Below are positions 31,775 to 40,079 of a stretch of DNA of 40,079 bases, one piece after another. The DNA is from Oscillospiraceae bacterium (lineage in GTDB: Bacteria > Bacillota > Clostridia > Oscillospirales > CAG-272), in assembly GCA_015065295.1 (NCBI GenBank), contig SVQN01000020.1, positions 1 to 40,079 of the forward strand, written 5' to 3'. Under the pieces are notes generated by a model. It saw only the letters and a program-made list of their open reading frames with translations, was not told the origin of the DNA and did no database searches. The number at the start of each line of letters is the position of its first letter. Position 1 is the stretch's first letter. Position numbers and translations under genes: made by a program.

Positions 31775-31814
31775 AATTTTATTATAAATTGATTTTTACA
31801 TACAGGAACAACCT

Positions 31815-33260
31815 ATGATTCATCAGTATCAACTCAATGGGTACAACATCGTACTCGACGTATACAGCGGAAGCGTTCATGTGGTGGACGAAGTGGCGTA
31901 CGACATCATTGCGATGTACGAAGCGCACACCGCCGACGAGATCACTGCGGCTGTCTGCGAAAAATACGCGGCGGACGGCGTCACGGCGGAGGATGTCCGC
32001 GAATGTCTCGACGACATTGCGGAACTCAGGAACGCCGGCAAGCTGTTCACCGAAGACAAATACAAGAACAAGGTCATCGACTTCAAGAAGCGCAGCACCT
32101 CCGTGAAGGCTCTCTGTCTGCACGTCGCGCACACCTGCAACCTCAACTGCGAATACTGCTTCGCCGCTCAGGGCAAGTACCACGGCGAACGCGCGGTCAT
32201 GTCCTTTGAAGTCGGCAAGGCGGCACTCGATTTCCTTATCAAAAATTCCGGAAACCACGTCAACCTCGAAGTGGACTTCTTCGGCGGCGAACCGCTGATG
32301 AATTTCGACGTGGTGAAGCAGCTTGTAGCATACGCGCGCTCCGTGGAAGGGCAGTACGGCAAGAATTTCCGCTTCACGCTGACCACCAACGGGATGCTCG
32401 TGGACGACGATGTCATCGAATTTGCGAACCGCGAATGCCACAACGTGGTCATGAGTCTCGACGGCCGCCGCGAAATCCATGACGCAAGCCGCCGCGATTA
32501 CATGAACAACGGCAGCTATGACAAGATCGTGCCGAAGTTCCAGAAGTGGGCGAAGGCACGCGAAGGCCGCGAATACTACATCCGCGGCACGTTCACGCAC
32601 GCAAACGTGGACTTCACGAACGATATTTTCCACATGGCCGATCTCGGCTTTGACAAGCTGTCCATGGAACCGGTGGTTTCCGCTCCCGGTACGCCGTACG
32701 CGCTGACGGACGAAGACCTCCCGAAGCTGTTCGAACAGTACGAAATCCTTGCGACGGAAATGATCCGCCGCGAAAAGGAGGGCCGTCCGATCACGTTTTA
32801 TCACTATATGCTCGACCTGTCCCACGGTCCCTGCATCTACAAGCGCATTGCGGGCTGCGGTTCCGGTACGGAATACTTCGCGGTGACACCGACGGGCGAC
32901 CTGTATCCGTGCCATCAGTTTGTCGGCGACGAAAAGTACAAGATGGGCGACGTCTGGAACGGCGTGACCAATCTTGATCTGCGGACGGACTTCATGTCCT
33001 GCAACGTCTACGCGCGCCGTGAATGCGACGACTGCTTTGCGAAGCTGTACTGCTCCGGCGGATGTGCCGCGAACGCATACCACGCAACCGGTTCGATTTC
33101 CGGCGTTTACGACTACGGCTGCAAGCTGTTCCGCAAGCGCATCGAATGCGCGATCATGATGAAGGTAGCTCAGGCGGAAATGGGCACCTCCGACACCGTT
33201 TTCGCGGAAGACGCAGGCGCATCCTGCGACGACTGCGACAGCTGTGTTGAGTTTGAATAA
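31815..33260 (+). CDS. scfB: SCIFF maturase, radical-SAM/SPASM thioether-forming enzyme
   Basis: A 481-residue radical-SAM enzyme that installs thioether crosslinks in SCIFF. N-terminal residues 1-90 form a peptide-recognition (RRE-like) domain (VVDEVAYDIIAMYEAHTADE). The radical-SAM CxxxCxxC is at Cys108, Cys112 and Cys115 (CNLNCEYC). The SPASM region carries the auxiliary iron-sulfur ligands: GPCIYKRIAGCG, YPCHQF, CNVYARRECDDC, YCSGGCAANAY and YDYGC. The extreme C-terminus has an extra Cys-rich tail (CDDCDSCVEFE). Start 31815 has AGGA nine bases upstream. It follows scfA by 83 bases. Confidence 0.97.
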   Translation: MIHQYQLNGYNIVLDVYSGSVHVVDEVAYDIIAMYEAHTADEITAAVCEKYAADGVTAEDVRECLDDIAELRNAGKLFTEDKYKNKVIDFKKRSTSVKALCLHVAHTCNLNCEYCFAAQGKYHGERAVMSFEVGKAALDFLIKNSGNHVNLEVDFFGGEPLMNFDVVKQLVAYARSVEGQYGKNFRFTLTTNGMLVDDDVIEFANRECHNVVMSLDGRREIHDASRRDYMNNGSYDKIVPKFQKWAKAREGREYYIRGTFTHANVDFTNDIFHMADLGFDKLSMEPVVSAPGTPYALTDEDLPKLFEQYEILATEMIRREKEGRPITFYHYMLDLSHGPCIYKRIAGCGSGTEYFAVTPTGDLYPCHQFVGDEKYKMGDVWNGVTNLDLRTDFMSCNVYARRECDDCFAKLYCSGGCAANAYHATGSISGVYDYGCKLFRKRIECAIMMKVAQAEMGTSDTVFAEDAGASCDDCDSCVEFE

Positions 33261-33268
33261 ATGAAGTT

Positions 33269-33331
33269 TCTCGGGGAGGACCTTTTTAAGGAAAAGGTCC
33301 TCCCCGAACCCCTCTCCAAAACCTTTTTGGA
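33269..33331. repeat. Palindromic intergenic repeat after scfB
   Basis: TCGGGGAGGACCTTTTTAAGG...AAAGGTCCTCCCCGA followed by the tail ACCCCTCTCCAAAACC. GGGGAGGACC in one arm and GGTCCTCCCC in the other: both arms changed relative to GGGGAAACC/GGTTTCCCC. Confidence 0.88.
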
Positions 33332-33359
33332 CTGGGGATGGATAAGGAGTTTTGCTGAT

Positions 33360-34115
33360 ATGATAACGAAAAATTACAGCGATTTGCCGCCGCTGCGGGT
33401 GGATCTGGCGAAACATCTGGCGGATACGCGGGCGTATATCGAACGGATGGCGGAACGTCCGGCAGAGGAAATGGCGGAGTTCTTTACTGTTCGCGGAGAT
33501 GGGTATGACGAACACATGACGCAGTTTGCGGCATGTCATGAAGTGACGGCGGCGCATATTCCGGCGGACTGCGGGTATCTGCTCGATCTCGGATGCGGTT
33601 CCGGACTGGAACTGGACGCGCTTGACCGGATATGCAAAGCAGAAGGACGCGCGTTTCCGAGGGTTCTCGGGGTGGACATGACCAAAGCACTGGTCGATCA
33701 GTTGTTTGCAAAGCATCCGGACAAGGATATTGCCGTGACGATGGGCAGTTATTTTGACGTACCGTTTGGAACAGAAAAATTTGACTGCGCGGTTTCCGTT
33801 CAGTCGATCCATCACTTCTCGCTGGACGAAAAACTGCCCCTGTTCCGGAAGGTATGGGACGCGCTGAAGCCGGGCGGGGTGTTCCTTCAGTGCGATTATT
33901 TCGCCGCCTGCGAGGAAGAAGTGGAGATGATGGAAGAACACTGGCGCATCCGCCGCGCGATGAACAGGGAGATCGGTGAAGGAGATTTCGTTCATGTGGA
34001 TCGTCCGAAGATGGCGTATGACGAAGCGGCGGTTCTGGAAAAGGCCGGGTTCGCGGAGGTTCTGTATTGCTCCGTCGGCATTGAAGGAACGGTTCTTCTG
34101 ATCGCAAAAAAGTAA
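33360..34115 (+). CDS. Class I SAM-dependent methyltransferase
   Basis: A 251-residue protein with the SAM-binding motif I LLDLGCGSGLELDAL (residues 74-88), acidic VLGVDMTKAL and FDCAVSVQSIHHF. The start at 33360 follows AAGGAG (33344-33349). Substrate unknown; nothing ties it to the SCIFF pathway except position (99 bases downstream, with a palindromic repeat between). It may be cotranscribed with scfB. Confidence 0.85.
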   Translation: MITKNYSDLPPLRVDLAKHLADTRAYIERMAERPAEEMAEFFTVRGDGYDEHMTQFAACHEVTAAHIPADCGYLLDLGCGSGLELDALDRICKAEGRAFPRVLGVDMTKALVDQLFAKHPDKDIAVTMGSYFDVPFGTEKFDCAVSVQSIHHFSLDEKLPLFRKVWDALKPGGVFLQCDYFAACEEEVEMMEEHWRIRRAMNREIGEGDFVHVDRPKMAYDEAAVLEKAGFAEVLYCSVGIEGTVLLIAKK

Positions 34116-34230
34116 AAATTTAAAAAATATGCTATATTCTTTCCGATAAAATGTGGTACAATATACTCAGATAAACCAAACTGTTTCAGCGCATGACTTT
34201 TTATTTTTATCGAAGGAGATGGTAATTGTA

Positions 34231-34749
34231 ATGAAAAAATATATTGCATTGATGCTTGCGGGGCTGATGCTCGCTGTGGCCATGACCGCGTGTTCGTCCG
34301 GAGAAGACGCTCCGGAGGAAACTGCCGCACCGGAGACCGTACCGGTTGAGACGGAAGCGGAAACCGTCGAGCCGGAAACCGAAGAAGAAACCGAACCGGC
34401 TCCCAAGCACGAACGTCCCGAAGATGTGGAAGTGATCGACTATATCACTCTGGAACTTGAAAAAGACGTTGTATACGACCGTGCGGCAGGGCTGTTCGTC
34501 ATGTACTTCACCGATCACGAACTTCTGTATCCGGAGGATGCCAAGTGTTCGGTCGGGCTGATTTCTCCGGAAGAGGCGTTTTCCATCAAGGGTACGCCGG
34601 ACTTTGCCGCGTATCCGGATGTAAAGATTGACGAGGACGACTACTGCGGAATTGCCATCAAACTTGATGAAGAGATTCCTGCGGGAGACTATATGGCTTC
34701 CATCACGTTTGACCGTTACATTGTCAATTTCGACTTTACCGCACAGTGA
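34231..34749 (+). CDS. Small lipoprotein, unknown function
   Basis: A 172-residue lipoprotein (MKKYIALMLAGLMLAVAMTAC, Cys21), then a Glu/Pro/Thr/Val linker (residues 22-65) and a short beta-rich domain (VEVIDYITLELEKDVVYDRA, GDYMASITFDRYIVNFDFTA). Start 34231 is preferred over the ATG at 34219, which abuts the AAGGAG (34213-34218). The signal peptide is almost the same as that of 35515-36354 in composition. I do not recognise the domain. Confidence 0.75.
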   Translation: MKKYIALMLAGLMLAVAMTACSSGEDAPEETAAPETVPVETEAETVEPETEEETEPAPKHERPEDVEVIDYITLELEKDVVYDRAAGLFVMYFTDHELLYPEDAKCSVGLISPEEAFSIKGTPDFAAYPDVKIDEDDYCGIAIKLDEEIPAGDYMASITFDRYIVNFDFTAQ

Positions 34750-34767
34750 TTTTATTGGAGGACGGAC

Positions 34768-35466
34768 ATGAAACTGCATTTTCTCGGTACGGGTGCCGCA
34801 GACTGGGACATTTCCAGAGCGAACGATTCCTGTGATTTCCGTCGGAATTCGTCCATGCTGATCGACGGGACGCTTCTGGTTGATCCGGGCGCGTGTATCT
34901 TTGAGTTTGAATCCACCTACGGGTACAGCGGACTGTACGCCGGTGTGACGGACATCGTCTGCTCGCACAAGCACGGCGACCACTACAATCCGGAAACGGT
35001 TCGCCGTCTGGAAGAACAGGGGGCGGTGTTCCACGATCTGGCGGCGGGCGATGTTCTCGAAACGGACGGGTACATCATCCGTGCGTTTGAGGCAAATCAC
35101 CGTACCGCCAAAGCACCGATGCATCTGGTGATCGAATCCAAGGCGGACGGCAAGCGGATTTTCTACGGCTGCGACGGTGCGTGGATGTTCTACGAAACCT
35201 ACCGTGCGTTGTTTGCGCTGGAACACTTTGACCTGATGATTTTCGATTGCACGATCGGCGATATCCACGGCGACTACCGGATTTTCGAACACAACAACGT
35301 GGCGATGATCGCGGAAATGCGGGAGCTGTTCAGGAAAATCTGCCCGCGCTTTGTGGCGTCGCATCTGGCAAGAACCCTGCATCCCGCGACTCATGCGGAA
35401 ACGGCGGCGGTTCTGGAAAAATACGGCTTTGAAACCGCGTATGACAACGCGGTTCTGGAAGTATAA
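34768..35466 (+). CDS. MBL-fold metallohydrolase (RNase Z/phosphodiesterase-like)
   Basis: A 232-residue cytoplasmic protein. It begins MKLHFLGTGAADWDISRAND, the beta-lactamase-fold start of the tRNase Z/PhnP-like branch (LGTGAADW). Metal motif SHKHGDH (His67, His69, Asp71, His72), then ANH and CDGAWMFYE (Asp), and a late DCT/HLA region. Likely a phosphodiesterase or nuclease of the PhnP/tRNase Z kind; substrate unknown. RBS GGAGGA. It lies 18 bases after the lipoprotein gene, so they form an operon, ended by the terminator at 35467-35503. Confidence 0.87.
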   Translation: MKLHFLGTGAADWDISRANDSCDFRRNSSMLIDGTLLVDPGACIFEFESTYGYSGLYAGVTDIVCSHKHGDHYNPETVRRLEEQGAVFHDLAAGDVLETDGYIIRAFEANHRTAKAPMHLVIESKADGKRIFYGCDGAWMFYETYRALFALEHFDLMIFDCTIGDIHGDYRIFEHNNVAMIAEMRELFRKICPRFVASHLARTLHPATHAETAAVLEKYGFETAYDNAVLEV

Positions 35467-35503
35467 AATGAAAAAACCACCGGTTTTCGGTGGTTTTTTC
35501 ATT
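35467..35503. terminator. Bidirectional terminator between converging genes
   Basis: AATGAAAAAACCACCG (35467-35482) pairs with CGGTGGTTTTTTCATT (35488-35503), a perfect 16-bp stem with five-base loop, A6 and T6 on the flanks. Confidence 0.93.
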
Positions 35504-35514
35504 GTTTCCTGGAA

Positions 35515-36354
35515 TTACTGCGCGGTCATATAAAGGTCGAGTTCGCGGCCGCCCCAGCAGTTCTTGATGGAGATAGCGATGGTGTTTTCGCCATCCTTGA
35601 GGAAGTCTGCGAGGGTCTTGCTTTCGTCGGTGTTGCAGGAAATGAGGTCGTAACCGCCGTTCCAGTCGCCGACACCGCAGTTTGCGTCAGAGAAGAAGTA
35701 GAGTTCGCCGTTGATGTAGATGTAAACGGTGTTGTCGTAGAAGCAGTACAGTTCGTAGAGAGTATCTGCGGAGTAGTTTTCTACGTTGAAGGTCTTGTAA
35801 ACCATCAGACCGTTGACATTCGGGTCATTGACGAAATCGGTGTCCGCTGCGATAATCTTGTCGATGCAGTCGCCGAACGGGCCTTCCGCTTCTTCCCAGG
35901 AAGACATCAGAGCGGTATCCTTGTACCATTCCGGATTTTCTGCGAGGAATGCAGCCATTTCGTCGTCGGTTTCTTCGAAGTAACCGTTTGCCGCGCCGCC
36001 GCCGACTACGCCGGAACCATCGGTGTACGGGCAGAAGAAGGTGGTATAGTGATAGGTTTCCATCTGTTCGATGAGATAGGTGGGGCCTGCCGGTTCTTCA
36101 ACTGCGGGTTCTTCCGCCGGTTCTTCTTCCGGAACGGGTTCTTCTGCGGGTTCTTCCGCAGCAGGTTCTTCGACAGCCGGTTCTTCTTCGGCGGGAGCTT
36201 CTTCCGCAGGAGTTTCGGGGGTTTCTTCACCGGCGGTTTCTTCCGCAGGTGCATCGGGAGTTACAGCCGGTGCTTCTTCGCCGCCGCAGGCCGTCATTGC
36301 AGCCGCAGACGCGAGCATGGCAAGGATCAGCATAAGACCAGTGATCTTCTTCAT
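35515..36354 (-). CDS. Lipoprotein with Glu/Pro/Ala linker, unknown function
   Basis: A 279-residue lipoprotein (MKKITGLMLILAMLASAAAMTAC, Cys23). Residues 24-90 are a linker of repeated Glu/Pro/Ala units (EEPAAEEPAEE). The C-terminal 190 residues form a beta-rich domain (YELYCFYDNTVYIYINGELY, FLKDGENTIAISIKNCWGGR), like the jelly-roll domain of sialic-acid esterases or beta-galactosidases; weak call. Start 36354 follows AAGGAG at spacing 11. Likely surface-attached through the lipid and spaced out by the linker. Confidence 0.75.
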   Translation of the reverse strand: MKKITGLMLILAMLASAAAMTACGGEEAPAVTPDAPAEETAGEETPETPAEEAPAEEEPAVEEPAAEEPAEEPVPEEEPAEEPAVEEPAGPTYLIEQMETYHYTTFFCPYTDGSGVVGGGAANGYFEETDDEMAAFLAENPEWYKDTALMSSWEEAEGPFGDCIDKIIAADTDFVNDPNVNGLMVYKTFNVENYSADTLYELYCFYDNTVYIYINGELYFFSDANCGVGDWNGGYDLISCNTDESKTLADFLKDGENTIAISIKNCWGGRELDLYMTAQ

Positions 36355-36548
36355 TTTTTGGGTATCTCCTTGAGATTTGATAGAATATCTGCAATTGCTT
36401 TATGGAATTGTCATGCTGTTACTATACACCCGAAAAGCACAAATGTCAATATCCCTTCGGAAAAATCGGATATGTGGTGAAAAAACGGAGAGGAAACACC
36501 GGAAAAAACGGCAGGTTCACCAAGAAAAATGACCGGAAAACAAAGGGA

Positions 36549-39251
36549 TCAGTTTCCGACAATGATTGAATCCAGTTCCGGGACATAGCGTACGGACGGG
36601 CCTTTCATCGTATCGGATTCTTTCACCAGTTCATCGAGGGGCATATCCGCGCTCTGTTCCTTCAGCCATCCTGTCAGGGCAGCGTTTGCCGCGCGTTCCG
36701 AACAGAGGGTCAGCAGGGCTTTCCGGTCAACGTAGGTCACGCCGTCCTTTTCGTAGAAGTAGTCTTCCAGTTCATAGACGCGTCCCCATGCGAGCATATA
36801 CGGACGGAAATTGTCCGAAGAGAAGTTTCCTTCGTATTCGGCGATTCCGTTGGGTGCGGCGGGCGTTGCTTCGGTTTCCGCAAGCTGGAGCATGTCGCCG
36901 CCGTCCGGGAACCGTCCGAGATGGATGAATTTCGACGGGGTTTCGAGAACAACGGAATCCACAGGGATATCGGCATTGTCAAACAGGGTCAGCGTGTCGC
37001 CGCTTGCGAGGGACATCGTGACCTGCAATCCTTCGATTCCGGCGGAATTGGCGTAATCTGTACAGCAGATGAGAGCATAACTGTTCGGTTCGAGAATCGT
37101 TGTGCCCAGTTCCTGTGCTTTCAGCGGATCGCTGCTCTTGCCCAGTGACCAGCCGTCCAGAGTGACCGTTTCATCGGTCGGATTGTACAGCTCGATCCAC
37201 TCGGTGTCCGCATTCCGGAATTTTACTTCGTTGATGACGATATTCGCCGGGAACTCCGGTTCGTCCGCCGGTTCGGGGAAGGTGACATTGACGGTGCAGA
37301 CCGCGTCGTCCACGATCAGATAGCCGTCGTCGTCAAAATGACCGCCGGTGACAGTGACCGTTCCTTCGGGAGCGTTGTCTGCCGGATAGAGATCGAGCGG
37401 AATGCGGGTATCGCACAGATACGAACGCGCCGCGCCGTCCGCGATATCGTACCATCCGAGCTGAACCGTGCCGGTTCCTTCGATGTTCACGGTGATATCG
37501 GCGAATTCACGGTCGGTCTCTTTTTCCGTGAAGCGGCGGATCATCGTACTGCGGGTGGATGCGTAAGTACGCATCTGGTCGAATCCGCTGTTCCATGTGC
37601 CGCGTGAACCGCTGACCACGCCGAGCCTGGATGCCGACACGGCAACTTCCCGGCCGTTGTAGACCTGCACAAGGTCAAAAATGCGTTCGCAGCGTTCGTA
37701 GGACATGACTTCACCCATGAGGGTACACATATAGGTGTAGTACAGGTCTGCGAATTCCTCGTTCTTGATGAGCGAGCAGTAGAGCGGCTTCATGGAAAGG
37801 GCACAGGAACCCTTCATATAATCGTATGGATTGCCGGTTTTGGAAGCGTCCTGGAAGCTGAAGGACAGGTCAAGGTCTTTCGCAAGGAACCGCCAGCGTC
37901 CGTCGAACACACCTTCCGCCTCGGGATTGTAGCCGTCGATGCTGGGATTGCCGTGATACCGCCATGCGCGCATATTGTTCTGCGGCCAGTCGGTATTGGC
38001 GATATAGGCTTCAAAGGCAATGTACTCGATGAAATTCCGGATGTCGAGCATTTTACACGCCATGGCATAATTTTCCGGCTCGCGCATATCCGCCTGAATA
38101 AGCGTCTGGAGCATGGATTCAAACTCCAGTTCCTCGCGGATCGGACCATCGTCGATGCGCCATCCGCCCGGTTCAAAGACTTCACCGACGGAACCCTTCA
38201 TTGTGGTCAGGTCGTCCTTGGCAACGCCGTAGTGGACTTCAAAATAGTCCTCGTCGAAATCTTCAAGCTGCGTGACCACGCCTTTGTACGCGCCGTTGAT
38301 GTATTCGACCACCGTTTGGATCGCGGGGGCATCCAGATAAGTACCTTCCAGAAGCATGAGCAGCGCGGGGGTGGTGAACAGGGTCGACCATTCGTTGTTG
38401 GAGCCGCCGCGGAACAGGACGGTATCGCTGTAGGACACGGGCGTACCGGTATGCGAACCGCGGTGATTGCCCCAGAAGGTGTACGGGAAAACGCCGGTAT
38501 CGGGGGTGTAGTCTTTTCTTGCGTAGACGCGGAGGGATTTCTGGATATTGTTGCGCGTATAACCGCCGGACACGCGCACACCGGCGTTCTGATTCAGCCG
38601 CAGATTCCCCAGTTCATCGAAAACGGAGAGGGTGATCGGACGTTCCCATTCGATCCCGCGCATATAGTAGTTGGCGGCATGATACCACGCCTGCCAGCCG
38701 GCCGGATTGTCTTCATCGGCGAGTCTTCCTGGGACGAGAATGCCGTCGTCGTAGTCATAGAAATTGCGCTTGTCGGAGACGATGGAGACGACGGGCATGG
38801 AAAAACGATCTTCGGGGGCACAGAGATAAACGAACGTATAGACATCGGAAACCTGTTCGCCGTTGTCGTAAAGGGCGCACCGGATGATGGCGTTGGACGA
38901 CAGTCCGTCGCCGGTTTCATCGTAGTAGAGCGGAACTTTGCCGTCCTCGGCGAGCTTGTTGTCGGCTTTCGGGGGCGCATAATTATTGGTCCAGCGGAGC
39001 TCGACGGTGCCGTTCGGGCCTTTGTCCCATGAGAAGGTGATTTCCTTCGGCTGTTCGGTCACGGTGTATATACCGGCGGGGATGTCGGGTACGATTTCCG
39101 CGTCGTCGGCGGTGAACTGTGAAGTCACGACAGCAAGGTCATGCTCGTTGACGGGAGAGAGAGGGGCGGTGAGTGCGGGGATGGATTCCGTCGTGCATCC
39201 GGCGAGAAGAAGCGCGGAAAGCAGAGCGGGAAGAAGAAATTTCTGTTTCAT
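36549..39251 (-). CDS. CotH kinase-like / lamin-tail domain lipoprotein
   Basis: A 900-residue lipoprotein (LLLAGC, Cys19). Residues about 60-110 are beta-rich, then the CotH-type protein kinase fold spans about 150-550, with KGVVTQLEDFDEDYFEVHYG, ANTDWPQNNMRAWRY and DGRWRFLAKDLDLSFSF. CotH proteins of spores phosphorylate coat proteins; this extracellular version is common in Clostridia and its target is unknown. A lamin-tail domain follows at about 700-800 (NIVINEVKFRNADTEWIELY, GWSLGKSSDP). ATG 39251 lies 11 bases after the queH stop with no good Shine-Dalgarno, which suggests translational coupling. Confidence 0.88.
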   Translation of the reverse strand: MKQKFLLPALLSALLLAGCTTESIPALTAPLSPVNEHDLAVVTSQFTADDAEIVPDIPAGIYTVTEQPKEITFSWDKGPNGTVELRWTNNYAPPKADNKLAEDGKVPLYYDETGDGLSSNAIIRCALYDNGEQVSDVYTFVYLCAPEDRFSMPVVSIVSDKRNFYDYDDGILVPGRLADEDNPAGWQAWYHAANYYMRGIEWERPITLSVFDELGNLRLNQNAGVRVSGGYTRNNIQKSLRVYARKDYTPDTGVFPYTFWGNHRGSHTGTPVSYSDTVLFRGGSNNEWSTLFTTPALLMLLEGTYLDAPAIQTVVEYINGAYKGVVTQLEDFDEDYFEVHYGVAKDDLTTMKGSVGEVFEPGGWRIDDGPIREELEFESMLQTLIQADMREPENYAMACKMLDIRNFIEYIAFEAYIANTDWPQNNMRAWRYHGNPSIDGYNPEAEGVFDGRWRFLAKDLDLSFSFQDASKTGNPYDYMKGSCALSMKPLYCSLIKNEEFADLYYTYMCTLMGEVMSYERCERIFDLVQVYNGREVAVSASRLGVVSGSRGTWNSGFDQMRTYASTRSTMIRRFTEKETDREFADITVNIEGTGTVQLGWYDIADGAARSYLCDTRIPLDLYPADNAPEGTVTVTGGHFDDDGYLIVDDAVCTVNVTFPEPADEPEFPANIVINEVKFRNADTEWIELYNPTDETVTLDGWSLGKSSDPLKAQELGTTILEPNSYALICCTDYANSAGIEGLQVTMSLASGDTLTLFDNADIPVDSVVLETPSKFIHLGRFPDGGDMLQLAETEATPAAPNGIAEYEGNFSSDNFRPYMLAWGRVYELEDYFYEKDGVTYVDRKALLTLCSERAANAALTGWLKEQSADMPLDELVKESDTMKGPSVRYVPELDSIIVGN

Positions 39252-39262
39252 AATCAAAAATA

Positions 39263-39907
39263 TTATCCGTTGGAACCGGTGCGTTTTTTCTCGGATTCGA
39301 GTTTGCTGTAGATACAGCCGCAGTAGTCCTGACGGTAGAGATCGTATTGACGGGACAGCTCGATGGAGCGTTTGTAACCGTTTTTTTTCTTGAAGTCGGA
39401 ACGGAGATAGGGAACGCCGTATTCCTCGCCGAGCCGGATGCCGATTTCGTTCAGCCATGCCGCATTTTTGTAGGGACTGATGGACAGCGTCGTCGTGAAA
39501 TAATCGAAATGACCGTTTCGTGCAGCCTCTGCCGTACGGCGCAGACGGAGTTCGTAGCACACACGGCAGCGTTCGCCTCCTTCGGGAAGTTCCTCCATCC
39601 CGTGCACCGCATCGAAAAATTCCCGCGGATCGTACGCCGGGCAGTCGATGACGGTATCTGCACGTCCGGTTTCGTCAAGGAACCGCCGGAGTTCGGACAG
39701 CCGGAAGGAAAACTCCTTTTCGGGGGCAATGTTTGGATTATAGAAAAACGCGGTGATGTCAAAATACCGCGCAAGATACTCGAACACATACGACGAGCAG
39801 GGAGCACAGCAGACCTGCAGCAGCAGACGCGGTTTCGGGGCATCGGCCGGCCCTTTCTCCAGCTCCTTCAGCAGCCGTTCCAGCCACAACCCGTAATTTT
39901 CAGCCAT
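39263..39907 (-). CDS. queH: Epoxyqueuosine reductase QueH
   Basis: Reduces epoxyqueuosine to queuosine in tRNA, the step after QueA. The 214-residue protein has the QueH (former DUF208) marks LLLQVCCAPCSSYV (Cys33, Cys34, Cys37), PYDPREFF-like AYDPREFFDAV, RCRVCYELRL and DYCGCIYS; these cysteines bind an iron-sulfur cluster or zinc. Start 39907 has AAAGGCGGA at good spacing; an upstream ATG would not. It precedes the CotH gene by 11 bases. queA lies 22 kb away. Confidence 0.93.
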   Translation of the reverse strand: MAENYGLWLERLLKELEKGPADAPKPRLLLQVCCAPCSSYVFEYLARYFDITAFFYNPNIAPEKEFSFRLSELRRFLDETGRADTVIDCPAYDPREFFDAVHGMEELPEGGERCRVCYELRLRRTAEAARNGHFDYFTTTLSISPYKNAAWLNEIGIRLGEEYGVPYLRSDFKKKNGYKRSIELSRQYDLYRQDYCGCIYSKLESEKKRTGSNG

Positions 39908-40020
39908 GGGGATCCGCCTTTCGTTGAGAAGATGGGAATATTGTAGCATAAATTCCGGGATCGTGCAAGATGCAATGTTTACAATCTTGGGGAGTTTACA
40001 AAATTTGCTGGGTGGAGGTT

Positions 40021-40079
40021 CTTGGGGAAACCTTTTTGAGGAAAAGGTTTCCCCAAACCCCTTCCAAAACCTTTTTAGG
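40021..40079. repeat. Palindromic intergenic repeat at the window edge
   Basis: TTGGGGAAACCTTTTTGAGG...AAAGGTTTCCCCAA followed by AACCCCTTCCAAAACC. It is nearly the same as the copy at 546-600. Confidence 0.88.

Noticed and set aside
31782..33995. 737-codon open frame opposite scfB and the methyltransferase
   Set aside because: It spans two well-identified genes and a palindromic repeat; no RBS and no domain.

Overview
The window looks like a chromosomal segment of an anaerobic gut-type member of the Clostridia, probably an uncultured Oscillospirales or Christensenellales relative. The main reasons are the SCIFF peptide with its radical-SAM maturase (a Clostridia hallmark), the T-box and lysine riboswitches, strong TTGACA/TATAAT promoters with AGGAGG-type ribosome binding sites, a CD1247-type protein beside efp, and many lipoproteins and glycan-related secreted proteins. 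The genus is not resolvable by eye. No rRNA, tRNA, CRISPR array, phage or transposase gene was seen.

Layout. 1-203 is the end of a secreted protein. 291-2048 holds promoter, serine T-box and serS, with a large palindromic repeat element on each side of serS. 2305-6999 carries two solute-binding lipoproteins (opposite strands) flanking efp and a CD1247-like zinc-ribbon protein. 7108-11860 has three XRE/TPR regulators around a GH10 xylanase-like gene. 12023-13546 is a secreted CBM9-like protein. 13673-16677 (minus strand) is promoter, lysine riboswitch, dapA, dapB and a TIM-barrel isomerase. 16726-19282 holds queA, a toxin-antitoxin pair with a frameshifted toxin, and a metallo-beta-lactamase-fold protein. 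19360-20700 is an AT-rich accessory patch (small membrane protein, lipoprotein, MITE-like inverted repeat), followed by miaA. 21731-28906 (minus strand) is a glycan-use cluster: two large secreted proteins with a shared C-terminal tail, a GH43 lipoprotein and a solute-binding protein. 29165-30568 is a PLP amino-acid decarboxylase. 30607-31457 is a structured RNA followed by a DUF3800 gene. 31514-34115 is SCIFF, its maturase and a methyltransferase. 34231-39907 holds lipoproteins, another MBL-fold protein, a CotH/lamin-tail lipoprotein and queH.

How the genes work together. GH10, GH43, the CBM9/LamG/CBM6-like surface proteins and three orphan solute-binding proteins point to plant or host glycan capture. 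No ABC permease or ATPase is encoded here, so these binding proteins must share transporters encoded elsewhere or act as glycan-binding surface proteins. QueA, QueH and MiaA are all tRNA anticodon-loop modification enzymes. DapA/DapB synthesis is controlled by lysine and SerS by uncharged tRNA-Ser.

The most unusual signals are: (1) a well-folded RNA with its own promoter and terminator directly upstream of a DUF3800 gene; (2) four secreted proteins sharing a PQTFDFG + hydrophobic + KKR tail that looks like a variant sorting or anchoring signal; (3) a family of about thirteen intergenic palindromic elements whose hairpin arms vary but keep pairing; (4) an EF-P gene whose Shine-Dalgarno sequence is separated from the start codon by a hairpin; and (5) a palindrome at the same promoter position in all three XRE regulator genes.
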